A stretch of DNA of 64,000 nt, taken from positions 535,500-599,499 of the forward strand of contig DF239096.1 in NCBI GenBank assembly GCA_000507305.1, in the 5' to 3' direction. The notes below the pieces were generated by a model. That model saw only the letters and a list, made by a program, of their open reading frames with translations. It was not told the DNA's origin and searched no databases. Of this stretch, positions 43,172 to 52,996 are shown one piece after another. How positions within the stretch are numbered: position 1 is the first letter of the stretch; each line of letters begins with the position of its first letter. A program made the translations under genes and the position numbers. Origin of the DNA: Breviolum minutum Mf 1.05b.01 (taxonomy: Eukaryota > Sar > Dinophyceae > Suessiales > Symbiodiniaceae).

Positions 43172-45296
43172 TCAACGAAGGAGTAAAATCTCATCATCTT
43201 TGAGGGTGAAATAAGATGTGCGCAAACTTTGTCGCACAGAATCTAAAGAAAACGTTGCAGAATCATTTGTAATCTTCCACTTGCTCCAAAGCATGTCTTT
43301 GTGGCTGCTGGCCAATTGCAATTCGGTTCCAATGATGAAGAACGCGTTGCTCCTTAGAGAAAAAGACACAAGAGAGCCGATTGAGTTCACAAAATTAAAT
43401 ACACTAAACGGTTATGACCGCATTATTGGTTCAAATCAAAAACGGTTATCACCGCAATAAGTTGGATTTGAAAAAGAAAAACGATACAGTAATAAAGTAA
43501 ACAAGAGACACTTTGCACATGGTGCATCCCAAGACTTGGACAGCCTTGCTTTCATTCAGCAAATAGATGTTGCCATTCTTGATAGGCCCCCACATAGAAA
43601 CCATACCCTTGGCAACTTCTAGATTCTTTGGACCAGTGTTGTCTTGGATCTTTTTCACATTAAGTGAAGGCTTCACAACAAAACTGTCGAACTTGTTCAG
43701 GTCTAGTTCCAGCCATCTTTGAAGAACTGCTTTCTCAAAGCCATGTAGGCGACTTATGTGTACACATAAGGTGTTTTTAAACACGCCATTCTTTCTTTCA
43801 CCGGGGAAACAATCTGCCAAAATAGAAGATTGCATGGCCTGTTCTTCTAAGTGTAGGGAGAAGTGATGTTTTGGCCGAATGGCCTCACTACCGTAAACAG
43901 ATCGGAATACCAAGAAATGTTGGACTTGTAGATCGCGTAAACCTCTGATGGCTGTCACTTCTTGCTTGGCTGTTAAGACTTTTGTTGTAACTAACCATAG
44001 CAATGTCAAACTTCTGATATGTTCCTTGAGTTCCTGACACCCATCCAGAATTTCAACCGCAAAAAATGCCAGCAGTGGCAGCAATTCCAGGCATTGTGTT
44101 GCAGTCCCTTTGTAATCTGCGCCGTACGGGATAAGTTTGGGGTACACTAATTGCAGCAAAGTTTGGTCACTCAGGGAAGGGCCAATGCAGCTGCTCTTAT
44201 GCCAGTTGGAGTTCAGAAATGTTTGGAAGTCCGCTACTTTGAAACCGACTAAGTCTTTGGCAGCTGACAGGAACAATCCAATTTCTTGATTTACCATTCC
44301 ATTGCTCCAGTATATATGCATGGCATCATAGTGAACCCGCTGTGGTGTAAGAAACCTCAAAACCTCTGGACACACAAAGGGAGATGTTTCCAGAAAGTTC
44401 CACCCCAAAAGGGTTTGCGCCGTCTCTAAGTTCTTTTTGGTTTCGTTTCCACGTAAATGCTTAAGGTGGTCAAGGATATCGTAGATGTCTGAATCCAGCA
44501 GTTTCTCAAATGATGCTTCATCAGCCGCAGAGCTGATCGAAGCATGTCCCATAGACTGTGCCATCTCGGTCCTGTCTTTACTGAATGCATTGCAGTGAAT
44601 GCATGGTCTCATTCCGGACGATCCTTTAGCGCCTGTAATTGCCTTGATTGCTCCTTCGTCTGCTATCAGGTAAAGGTTTTTGACGCAAACCATGCTGGAA
44701 TCATCTAGTACTAGTCCATTGAAATCAGGGCCAATCCCTTTGATGATTTCAGTAAACCATTCAGCAACTCCACATTTCAAACGGTCGGCTTCTTCATGCC
44801 TGATGACTGACAAAGGCCACCAGAGTGCAGTACTCCTGTATTTCAAAAGAGGTTGGTACGTCATGTACATACAATATGACTTTCTTCTGTTATCCGGTCG
44901 TAAGGGGTTTCCAACAACGACTTCGTCCACATAGACCCAAGCATCAATTCCATCAAAGCCAGCCTGTGCATTACATAGCTCCTCCTTGATCCACGTACCA
45001 AAGTCTTTATGTTTTTCACAAGCCTTTTGTAAAAACTTCTCTACATTCACAAAATGAAGTTCCATGTAATTGTTCTCTCTATCCACCACCGGCAAGTCCA
45101 CGATGAAGTCTGCTATGTCTTTAAAGCGTTTGGAGCTTCTTCTAAGGGAACAATTTTTTTCTATGGATTCATCACCTTGAAGACGAGCAATGACTTTCTT
45201 TACAGCAGTGTCAGAGATGCCCAAGCCTGTCAGTGATTGAAAATCTTTCTCTCTGTCAGAAAGTGCACGTTTCTTCGAGGAACTGCTGGATGCCAT
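43172..45296 (-). CDS. Transposase, CACTA/CMC-like (two exons)
   Basis: Exon 1 (45,296 to about 43,512) starts MASSSSSKKR and runs about 595 residues. Motifs: VYVDEVVVGN (Asp124), LYLIADEGAI (Asp213), TGAKGSSGMRPCIHC (224-235, a Lys-Gly then Pro-Cys-x2-Cys block seen in CACTA-type transposases) and VHYDAMHIYWSNG (321-333), like the FDxMHI block of tnp2 proteins. Later come PKHHFSLHLEEQ and CFPGERKN. The open frame then runs into an intron holding two palindromes. A 3' exon (about 43,352-43,172), with IIGTELQLASSHKDM and ending DDEILLLR, probably completes it. The exact join was not resolved. The protein is expected to bind the terminal repeats and cut DNA, with the DDE residues inferred. It is the only recognisable enzyme in the transposon. 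Confidence 0.75.
43409..43454. repeat. Palindrome cluster 2, inside the transposase intron
   Basis: CGGTTATGACCG at 43,409 and CGGTTATCACCG at 43,443 lie between the two transposase coding segments. Confidence 0.9.
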
Positions 45297-45528
45297 AGCT
45301 GTGTGCCTAGAATGTATCTATTTAATTCTATTCATGAATGAATCTTGTTGGCTACGTTATCCATGGTTGTGTAAGTTCTTATGATGTGTAACCTGGAAAA
45401 ATCCAAAGAATTGAATGAACAAGTGTAGAAACTTCAATTTCTAAAAACTAAAGAATGATGCAAACTGAGCAGTAGAAATGTCACCGTCTGTTCAAATCAC
45501 ATGTACGGTAATAAGCATGACCGTGTTA

Positions 45529-45754
45529 CGGTAATGACCGTCTTATGGTAATGACCGTACTTCATGTACTACTGTAATGACAGGTAGGTTTTGTTCAATC
45601 AATTTGGTGTTGGGAAAAAAAGACTATAAAGGTAATAACCATTAACATGGGTTGATGTAATAAGGTGATACGTTTACTTCGGTAAAGACCGTGTCTCTTC
45701 GGTAAAGACCGTGTCTCTTCGGTAAAGACCGTGTCTCTACTTTGGTAACGACCA
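45529..45754. repeat. Palindrome cluster 3, upstream of the transposase
   Basis: Copies at 45,529, 45,546 (T for C), 45,631 (core only), 45,680, 45,700, 45,720 and 45,743 (degenerate). The three at 45,680-45,731 form a 20-bp tandem array (CGGTAAAGACCGTGTCTCTT). The 640-bp spacer between genes 1 and 2 holds nothing else recognisable. Confidence 0.9.
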
Positions 45755-45940
45755 TTTCTTTTCACCATCCATCTTCTGCGAAAGCTCTCTAGGATCAAAT
45801 TGAACCAGGCATAAAGTACCGGATCTATGTACGAATGCTGGCATTTAAAAAGCTGTCTTCCTTCAAACTGATGTCACAGGTTCAAAAGAAGGAGACATCA
45901 AAACCATGATCCTATATGTCTTATTTCAAAGACCAAAACG

Positions 45941-46366
45941 TCACTTTTTCTTTCCACCCTGCTTCTTCTTGCCCTTCTTGTTGTTCTTTTTCTTGGCAAC
46001 CTCTTCAGTTGCAACTGCACCACCACCATTGCTGGACGAAGCTCCACCGACATGTTCAGCATCCCAAGGTAAAGGGTTGCCTTCACCATCAGTCTTGACG
46101 AAGAACCATGTCTCTGGCTCACCATTCTCATCAAGCAAGGTCACTGGGTCGGACGAGAATGGCATAGCCATAGCTTCACTTTCCTCAGACTCACCATTTG
46201 CAGCTTCACTGGTCCCAGCCCCAGTCTCCATCTCTGCCTTTTTTTTGGCAATCATTGATGCCACTGCTTGTGCGATGACTCCGACCATTGGTGAAGGTTG
46301 ACCAGGCCCTTCACGATGAACACTGCCATCAGAGTGAAAACTCATTTGGTAGGGCTGATCCGACAT
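45941..46366 (-). CDS. Cargo gene 2: small acidic protein with a Lys-rich tail
   Basis: 141 residues from ATG, single exon. The N-terminal part has a helix-like stretch (PMVGVIAQAVASMIAKKKAE), followed by a Glu/Ser-rich acidic middle. Next is a short motif resembling a WW-type or domain-swap element (DENGEPETWFFVKTDGEGNP, residues about 84-103), where aromatic residues alternate with Asp/Gly/Asn. The tail is KKKNNKKGKKKQGGKKK. The start lies 17 bp from a 314-bp module that also precedes gene 6. A damaged partial copy of its coding sequence abuts the end of gene 6. Function unknown; the tail suggests nucleic-acid contact. Confidence 0.6.
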   Translation of the reverse strand: MSDQPYQMSFHSDGSVHREGPGQPSPMVGVIAQAVASMIAKKKAEMETGAGTSEAANGESEESEAMAMPFSSDPVTLLDENGEPETWFFVKTDGEGNPLPWDAEHVGGASSSNGGGAVATEEVAKKKNNKKGKKKQGGKKK

Positions 46367-46383
46367 GGTAGGGATTCGAGGTA

Positions 46384-46697
46384 AACAAGATACCTAAGGG
46401 CAATCTATAGTGACTATTCTTCGAATTGATCCTGAAAACAACTCAAACAAGCAATAAAGTGTTTCTCCATAAAGAAAGAAAGAATACATGCAAAAGCGGT
46501 CATAACCGTTTGAAATCAACTTAGGCGGTAATGACCGCAAGACTTCAACAGTGAATACACTTGAACAAGTAATAAACTGTTTCTCCATCAAGAAAGAAAG
46601 AATACATGCAAAAGCGGTCATAACCGTTTGAAATCAACTTAGGCGGTAATGACCGCAAGACTTCAACAGTGAATATACTTGAATGATTAACAATTCT
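46384..46697. promoter_or_regulatory. Duplicated upstream module, copy 1 (gene 2 / gene 3 divergent spacer)
   Basis: From AACAAGATACCTAAGGGC to GAATGATTAACAATTCT this segment matches 52,997-53,317 almost base for base. Internally it is a partial tandem duplication, so four palindromes are present (46,497; 46,526; 46,615; 46,644). It sits 17 bp before the ATG of gene 2, as the partner copy sits 18 bp before the ATG of gene 6. That is what a shared promoter and leader would look like. Promoter activity is inferred from position. Confidence 0.6.
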
Positions 46698-46751
46698 TGC
46701 AGCGTTACATGTTCAAGTCGCGATCAGTAGTAGTATATATCCTCTTAGAAG

Positions 46752-47240
46752 ATGGATCAGGATCGTCTACGTGTTTTGGCGCTACCAGTGCTGCTACAAA
46801 TTCTTCAACAAGTGGTGTTGGAGATTAGCAACCGGATGATGACGATGACGGAGGCAAATGGTGGCAATGCATTTCCTGCTTTTGTTCCAAGTGGCTATCA
46901 AGGTGGATGTGGTAGTGGTTCCAATTTCTCTGGGGGAGGTGGAATGAGTGGCTGTGAAGGTGGAGGTGGTGTTGGTTCCAAAAGTGGTGGGGGAGTTGGA
47001 CTGAGTGGCCGTGAAGGTGGAGGTGGATGTGGAGGTGGCGGAGTTGCTACTATGAGTGGAGGAAATGAAAGCCATGACATTCATACTTCAGCCGAATCAC
47101 CTTTTGACCTGAAAGAGGACCTTTTAATGCCACGAGAATGCACTTACCGATGCCAGTACTGCCGCAACAGATGCAACAAAGGCTACAAAGTGGGCCACCG
47201 TTACCACTCTTGTCACGAGCACAGACATTGCAGGCACTAG
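46752..47240 (+). CDS. Cargo gene 3: Gly-rich protein with a C-terminal Cys/His cluster
   Basis: This is the only cargo frame on the plus strand, 162 residues from MDQDRLRVLA. An N-terminal Leu/Val helix (residues about 5-25) is followed by a Gly/Ser-rich middle. The C terminus is a dense Cys/His module, CTYRCQYCRNRCNKGYKVGH continuing into YHSCHEHRHC, with spacings suitable for one or two zinc sites. The Cys/His order makes chance unlikely, although the Gly-rich middle alone would not be convincing. It is divergent from gene 2 across the upstream module. It could bind DNA or RNA, perhaps the palindromes, but that is only a guess. Confidence 0.5.
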   Translation: MDQDRLRVLALPVLLQILQQVVLEISNRMMTMTEANGGNAFPAFVPSGYQGGCGSGSNFSGGGGMSGCEGGGGVGSKSGGGVGLSGREGGGGCGGGGVATMSGGNESHDIHTSAESPFDLKEDLLMPRECTYRCQYCRNRCNKGYKVGHRYHSCHEHRHCRH

Positions 47241-47475
47241 CTGCAGGATATGAAATTTGCAAGGCAAAAAGGAGATTGAATATAAATTAATAAATATATT
47301 AAGAAATAAAATGAAACTTAAAATGTAGAAATGAATTTACATTGAAAAAATTCTAGAAGTCAGACATCATAACATATATTGTTTTTTGAAGAAAGAATGA
47401 AGTTTGATGCTCATTTTGATAACAGTACCCTTTCTATAGTATACATTTTAAATCCTGAAACATCAAGATACTTTA
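47241..47475. other. Spacer 3' of gene 3
   Basis: A/T-rich, with runs such as AATAAATATATTAAGAAATA. Probably 3' untranslated sequence. Nothing else seen. Confidence 0.4.
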
Positions 47476-47609
47476 CGGTAATGACCGTTCTTGCCGGTAA
47501 TGACCGTGTGGATACGGTAATGACCGTATATAATATTTGTCACGGTAATGACCGTATGTAAATTTGTCACGGTAATGACCGTATAATTTTTCATCACGGT
47601 AATGACCGT
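47476..47609. repeat. Palindrome cluster 5: six CGGTAATGACCG copies between convergent genes
   Basis: Starts at 47,476, 47,495, 47,515, 47,543, 47,570 and 47,597, all with the same AATG centre. This spacer lies between the 3' ends of genes 3 and 4, so these copies cannot be simple promoter elements. Confidence 0.95.
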
Positions 47610-47663
47610 ATATACTATAGCTGCACGCAAGCACCCTTCTTTTTCTCTTCCATTCTATCCACA

Positions 47664-49150
47664 TCACCAATTCCAGTTAGACCAATTTTGCCACTTCGGG
47701 CTTGGCCTTTTCGTAAATCCATGGAGCAAAGCCCACCTTTGTCGGCGAGACAACCTGTACCACGCTTCAGGCCCATGCCGCCACCATGGTGGCACCTCCT
47801 TCCCGTTCGGATTGCAGTTGTCCTGCATGAACGGCTGTTCAGGATCCGAAAGAGAAACAGGTGCCGCTGTGGTTGCAGCTGCTGCGTGTGCTGGATGCCC
47901 TGCTCCATGTAGATTTCCTGCTGCATGTGAATGCCCTGCTCCATGTAGATGTCCTGGTCCATGGGGATGTCCTGGTCCATGGGGCTCCATGTGGATGCCC
48001 TGCTTGTAGATGCTGTGGTGGGTTTGCATGGTGTGCTGCAGGCGCTGCATATCCATATCCTCCAGGTGAAGGTTGGTATATCTGCTGTGGCGGTGTTGGT
48101 GCGTATGGCGGGTACATTTGAAGAGGCTGGTGGACTGGTGCTGCAGCTGTTGTATAGTGTGTCTGCCCAAACTGCATGCTTGCGTACAGTTGTTGCTGCT
48201 GGTGAAGCCATGCCTGGTGTTGCTACTGCCTGTGTGCTTCAGCGTATGTGGTGTGCCATGGTGCTGCTGCAGATCCCCCTCCTCCTTCACCACGAGATCC
48301 ACTTGCCCCAGCCCCTCCTGATCCACTTGCTTCGGCTCCTCCTTCAGACTTCGGCTTTGCTTGCCACTTGGCCGTTGCCCGAAGCAAAGACTTTTTGGCT
48401 TCTTCGATCTCAGCCTCTTTTTCTACCTCCTGAACATCAAGGTGAAAACCAATGAACTGGAATTTGAGGTGATAACCTTGAATACTTTGAAAACAAAAGA
48501 AACATAATTGATTGATACTATAAATATTGAAAAGTGATTTAAAATGACAACCATTGACACTGTTGAAAATGGATTTCAGGTGAAAACCTTTGCTTTTATA
48601 AAAACAATTCAATCTAATCAGACTTGTTGAGGTTAAAACCCCGATACGATCAACATCGAACGAAATATCGGTAAACACCGTGGTCCTCCAAAGCTGCTTG
48701 AAGCCGTTCGTTGAGCTCCTCGTTGGTCATCTCATCATCAGGCTCCGTAGGAGATAGTTCCGCCTTCACATCCATGGGTGACTTGTCCACGGGCTTCTCC
48801 ACCTTCAGTGCCTTCCTTGACTCTGTTGAGCCCGAGGCTTGGGACTCTTCTTTCTTGTGGTTCTTTTCTTTCTTCTCTTTCTTATCTTTGTTCTTCTTCT
48901 CCTTTTTCTTCTCTGGTGGCGTCTCTGCCACCATCTCCTGATCCACCTCCCCCACCTCATTCTTCTCTTCCGCCTCCACCACGTTCTTCTTACCATCCCC
49001 CTTCTCACCCTTATCCACCTTCACACCATCTTTCACCACAGGTTCCGGAAGCCTTGCTTTCCAGCTGCTGGCTGGTCTATGCCGTGGAGATGGTGGATTT
49101 GCATAGCCCTTTCCACTTTCTGATTCCTTCAGAATCCACCTCTTTCCCAT
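47664..49150 (-). CDS. Cargo gene 4: disordered Lys/Glu, Gln/Pro/Tyr and His/Pro-rich protein, damaged
   Basis: Exon 1 (ATG at 49,150, MGKRWILKES) encodes a basic then Lys/Glu-rich segment (PEKKKEKKNKDKKEKKEK). An intron of about 250 bp carries one palindrome at its 5' end and degenerate GGTGAAAACC forms. Exon 2 (from about 48,429) starts EVEKEAEIEEAKKSLL and continues Gly/Ser-rich. TAG at 48,223-48,225 interrupts a Gln-rich stretch, after which the same frame gives YPPYAPTPPQQIYQPSPGGY. Near 48,000 the sense changes frame inside a GHPHG repeat. The other frame gives PHGPGHPHGPGHLHGAGH and a Trp-rich end (VPPWWRHGPEAWYRLSRRQR) to the stop at 47,664. The composition suggests a phase-separating RNA- or DNA-binding protein. 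The gene is interrupted unless spliced differently. Confidence 0.5.
48669..48680. repeat. Palindrome 6, at the exon 1 boundary of gene 4
   Basis: CGGTAAACACCG overlaps the apparent 5' splice region of gene 4. Related but imperfect GGTGAAAACC and GGTGATAACC forms lie in the same intron (near 48,440-48,480 and 48,580). Confidence 0.8.
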
Positions 49151-49180
49151 GGCTGCCCCCCTTGTGAATTTGAAATTCAA

Positions 49181-49520
49181 CAGTCGATCCCTATTAAGAT
49201 ATAGATTTGATGTGTTTGTGGTGGAACCTATTTTGTAAGATAGAATTGTTTGTAGTGGAACCTATTGACAAAATCTATCACTGTAAATTGAAGTTGACCT
49301 TTTGAAATGAATTTGAATTCTTTTGAGAAAATCACAATGTGCAAAATATATAGCATTCAAAATCAATCAGACATATTGTTGTCAGTTCCTTTGAACCAAA
49401 TCACCAAAGAAGAAATGAGCATCGATCCAAAACTTCAAAGACTACTGAAATGATCATGACATCTTCAAAATGATCTGAATTCCTTGAATCTATAGATGTT
49501 GATAGAATTGGAAGGCTTTG
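49181..49520. other. Spacer upstream of gene 4
   Basis: AT-rich, with a repeated TTTGTAGTGGAACCTATT-like block near 49,210-49,265. No gene and no palindrome seen here. Confidence 0.4.
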
Positions 49521-49740
49521 GAAGGTTTTGGTAGTTTTTGGTAGTTTTTGGTAGTTTTTGGTAGTTTTTGGTAGTTTTTGGTAGTTGGTGGTATACGGTG
49601 GTATGTGGGTGGTATACGATGGTATGTGGGGTGGTATACGGTGGTATGTGGGGTGGTATACGGTGGTATGTTGGTGGTATACGGTGGAATGTTGGGTGGT
49701 ATACGGTGGTATGTGGGGTGGTATACGGTGGTAGGTGGCG
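49521..49740. repeat. Minisatellite of GGTAGTTTTT and GGTATACGGTGGTATGTGG units
   Basis: First comes a run of 10-bp units (TTTTTGGTAG), then units of about 18-20 bp built on GGTATACGGTGGTATGT. The His/Pro/Tyr-rich minus-strand frames across it (to about 49,830) are translations of the repeat, not genes. Confidence 0.85.
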
Positions 49741-49864
49741 ATAGTTATATATGGTAGATGTTGGCAGGTCTTGGTATATAGATGTTCTTGTTGTTGAGCT
49801 ATAGTTCTCAAAACCTTCCATATAACAGATCATCCAAAGATGCCATGATCATGCTCAACATGTG

Positions 49865-50053
49865 CGGTCAATACCGTTATCCAAAAACATACGGTGAACA
49901 CCGTCCATGACAAAGAAAATCCAATCCACAGTACAATACTGATGATGTAAAAATACTAAGCAACAGCATATATGACCGGTAATGACCGTGTAAGACAAAG
50001 AACGGTAATCACCGTCGGTACTCACCGTGTAAAACATAAAACGGTAACTACCG
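49865..50053. repeat. Palindrome cluster 7: six copies between genes 4 and 5
   Basis: Starts at 49,865, 49,892, 49,977, 50,003, 50,016 and 50,042, with centres CAAT, GAAC, AATG, AATC, ACTC and AACT. The arms stay CGGT and ACCG while the centres vary, so it is the arms that are conserved. Confidence 0.95.
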
Positions 50054-50136
50054 CTGCAATGCTCCAAATGATTGGACTGCTCCAAAGGGAGTTCGTACCT
50101 TTTTTCATCATGCAGCCTTTGCTATATACAGACTGC

Positions 50137-50547
50137 CTACGAAAGTAGATCACACAGGACTTGGAACAAATCGCCAACATCGAAACCAATGTCATAATCC
50201 ATTGTTGTCAGGGCTGGCAACATCTTGATCAAAATTCCAACTTCTTTTTTGAATTGGTCCTTCTGGTACTGGTTCATGTTTTTGATGTGCTCGACTGGGT
50301 GGTTCCAAGCAGGCAAACCAATGCTGTCTGCATTCACTGTGCTAGCATCCAAGCCATCAATTCGTACCTGAACCTTCGTCAATTCGACCCACATGGTCAC
50401 AAGGCATTCGGTCTGAGGAGAGCGACCAAGCCACAAGAGCGTGTTTCGGCACAGCTCACGAATCACCTCCACATTGTCAATGCTGTCGATAGACCACAGC
50501 GGCATATGGAGCAGCAAAACATCCGAAAGACATAAGGCTTCAGCCAT
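50137..50547 (-). CDS. Cargo gene 5: 136-residue protein, unknown
   Basis: Single frame from ATG (MAEALCLSDVLLLHMPLW) to stop with a normal globular composition: several Leu/Val/Ile helices, one PAWNHPVEHIKNMNQYQKDQ segment, and an acidic, hydrophobic end. No zinc ligands and no membrane segment. Flanked on both sides by palindrome clusters. It could be one exon of a longer gene. I do not recognise the family. Confidence 0.5.
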   Translation of the reverse strand: MAEALCLSDVLLLHMPLWSIDSIDNVEVIRELCRNTLLWLGRSPQTECLVTMWVELTKVQVRIDGLDASTVNADSIGLPAWNHPVEHIKNMNQYQKDQFKKEVGILIKMLPALTTMDYDIGFDVGDLFQVLCDLLS

Positions 50548-50639
50548 GTGCCTTATAAGATCAAAGGAATGTTTATTTGAACACTAAGTTCTTGAGATGT
50601 AGTGCGTAATCCAGGTCCCATACATAAATATATATGTAA

Positions 50640-50793
50640 CGGTCAATACCGTTAATGTATGCAGAGTTCACAGTTGTTATAGTAATCCAAGTATCAAATA
50701 TCTAACTGTCAATACCGTTGATGTAAAAAGAGTTCTTGCAAACGGTGATGACCGTGCAATCAAAACATTGGATGCTTTCAACGGTGATGACCG
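50640..50793. repeat. Palindrome cluster 8, between genes 5 and 6
   Basis: Copies at 50,640, 50,704 (one arm degenerate), 50,743 and 50,782. Centres CAAT and GATG. Confidence 0.9.
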
Positions 50794-50853
50794 CAGTTAG
50801 GCTATCGAATCCTTTTTTTCTAATTTGTTCCTGCGCTACGTGAAGTCAAACCC

Positions 50854-51037
50854 AATCCAGACACATCTGGAAAGCATCAGTACCGAATCCTATGTACTAA
50901 ATGCTATGCAAAACGGAGCTTTGAAGAAAGCTGCTCTAAATAAACGTGAAAATCCAGACACATCTGGAAAGCATCAGTACCGAATCCTATGTACTATATG
51001 CTATGCAAAACGGAGCTTTGAAGAAAGCTACTCTAAA
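50854..51037. repeat. Tandem duplication, unit 97 bp
   Basis: AATCCAGACACATCTGGAAA starts at 50,854 and again at 50,951, followed by about 85 bp matching with two differences. High identity implies a recent duplication. It lies downstream of gene 6. Confidence 0.9.
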
Positions 51038-51080
51038 GATATAATCTGGAAGGATCCAAAGATATGGCCAAACAATGGCT

Positions 51081-51213
51081 GAGAATGGCATGGCTTCACT
51101 TTCCTCAGACTCACCGCAGCTTCACTGGTCATCCTTGCCTTTTTTTTGGCAATCATTGATGTCACTGCTTGCGCGATGACTCCGACCATTGGTGAAGGTT
51201 GACCAGGCCCTTC
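51081..51213 (-). pseudogene. Truncated copy of cargo gene 2
   Basis: This matches 46,154-46,312 (codons for about residues 19-70 of gene 2) with two internal deletions and few substitutions. It directly abuts the stop codon of gene 6. Together with the shared upstream module this shows that gene 6 sits inside a duplicated gene 2 locus. Confidence 0.8.
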
Positions 51214-52978
51214 TCAGGAGACATCCTTGGCATTCTGCCTATCCTCCTCCCTTTTCTTGGCCATCTCATTGAGTTTGTCCAGCTGTTTTCCATCAAGACC
51301 GCCCTTGACCCAGGCCTCTACCTGCATAACAGCCTTGACCTTATCATCCAAAGAAGTCTTCAGATCTTTCAATCCATCGTCGGTCATTTGAATGTCCAAC
51401 TCATCCCAGGTCTTGCTTTTGTACTTTGCTTCGATCTTCTTCGAACTTCTCACCAAAGTCTTAGCAGCATCTAGAGTTTTCTTCAGGTCTTCACCAGCAT
51501 GGTCAAACTTGGAAGCTTTGTTGGCAGCCTTGATTACAGGCTCAAGGCTTGCAATGCATTTCTTTGCCAGCTTGGCCACCTTGGCATTGTTCTCTTTGAT
51601 GGCTTTCTTCTCTTCGTCTGTCAGATCTTTTTTCTTATCCTTACTCTTCCCAGCCGCTTTCTTGCCACCTTTGCCTTTATTCTCAATGACCTGAATGACC
51701 TTTGTCTTCCCTTCATCACTGCTGATGCTCATGATGGATTCATCATCACATGCACTGGCTTCATCTTCCACCTCATTTTCATCCTTCTTCTCAGCTTTTC
51801 CTGATTTTCAAACACAGAAAGTTAATTGAGAATAGTTTTTTTCTAACTAAAACAAATCACTCACCGGATACTTCCGTAAGAAATGAAATCAGAAACAATG
51901 TAACGGACAAAATCCGGTCAACACAATCTTCCAAGATACTCTTCTTGCCAGACACACGACGTTCACATTGGCGAATCGCTTCTTGGATCCTTTCTTCAAT
52001 GTGTCGATAGTTGACCTCCAAGATCGGGACCCTATAGACATAGCCGAACCTGAGAATACAGAATGATGAAAATTGTTTCTGCCTAAACAATACGGTAAAA
52101 ACCGTTTCTGGAAAACAACACGGTAATGACCGTTATAGTTTCATACATAGGAAGGAAAACTGTTTATGTCTAAACAATACGGTAATAACCGTTTCTGTCA
52201 GGATTGTCAATGTTGTTCAGACCGGTGAACACCGTATATAGCAATATGTACTGTAACATATATCCCAAAAAAACAAGTCGTATAAACAAAAAGTTTCCAA
52301 TTTGGTTTTGACAAGAGACAGGTCGCTCTCCTGTTTTTCGGCTTTTTGTTCGATAGGACCAACATCGAAACCTTTGCTGGCGTAGACACTGAGTGGAAGG
52401 AACTTGCCTTTCACAGCCCTTTCTGTGCTTGCAATCTCCCTGTCTGTCAACTTTTGCTGTAGCAGCACTTTGATTTTGCCTTTCTCAAATCTGCCGTCCG
52501 TGTCCATGGTCTGTTTGCACTTGAGATAAAAATCTTTGGTTTCATCGTGACTCATCTCCTTGAAACCAAGTTTCTTTAAATCCCAGTTTTTGTAGAGCAT
52601 GGTAACAAGGTTGTGACAAGATTTGCAGCTGAGCTTGACATGCGCCTTTTTGCGTACTGCCTTGCCCGTGGTCACTTCAACCAACTCACCACATTTCTGG
52701 CAATAGGTTTGCTTGCAAGCCATTTGGAGATCAGTCCAACTCATTCCTTCAACAGGTGGAACCTTGGTTACTTCCTGAAGCTGGGACTCCGGAACATCTG
52801 GGCTTTCATGTTTCTCAGGCATGGGTGACTCCGCAAGAGCCACTTGAGTATTCTGAGATTCATAGACTTGGGTCTCTGGGGCTTGCTGTTCCTGCAAACC
52901 GAGTTGGTTGTCAGGCAGGATTTGCTGCACCTGAGATTGACTCTCTACCTCTACCGTAGGTTTCACTTCTTCAGACAT
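51214..52978 (-). CDS. Cargo gene 6: zinc-ribbon protein with Lys-rich C-terminal region, three exons
   Basis: Exon 1 starts at ATG 52,978 (MSEEVKPTVE). A Gln/Glu-rich N terminus leads to a four-cysteine ribbon, Cys93-x2-Cys96 and Cys118-x2-Cys121 (TYCQKCGELV and KLSCKSCHNL). Exon 1 ends near 52,310 at an unresolved donor. Exon 2 is 52,049-51,865, after an acceptor with AG, and ends before GTGAGT. Exon 3 is 51,800-51,214 after a CAG acceptor. The 64-bp GT-AG intron keeps frame exactly (EVSG then KAEKKDENEVED), which is good evidence of a real spliced gene. The C-terminal part is a Lys/Asp-rich helical region. The first intron contains four palindromes. The product is plausibly a nucleic-acid-binding protein. 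Confidence 0.65.
52093..52234. repeat. Palindrome cluster 9, within the first intron of gene 6
   Basis: Starts at 52,093, 52,121, 52,180 and 52,223, with centres AAAA, AATG, AATA and GAAC. All lie between coding exons. Confidence 0.9.
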
Positions 52979-52996
52979 AGCAAAACAGCTTTTGTG

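Noticed and set aside
46794..47084. Antisense Thr/Ser-rich and Pro-rich frames opposite cargo gene 3
   Set aside because: The plus strand has the better start and the Cys/His module. The antisense frames are by-products of Gly codons.
49401..49833. Tyr/Pro/His-rich minus-strand frames of 122-136 residues
   Set aside because: They are translations of the GGTATACGGTGG minisatellite and keep open only because of its unit length.
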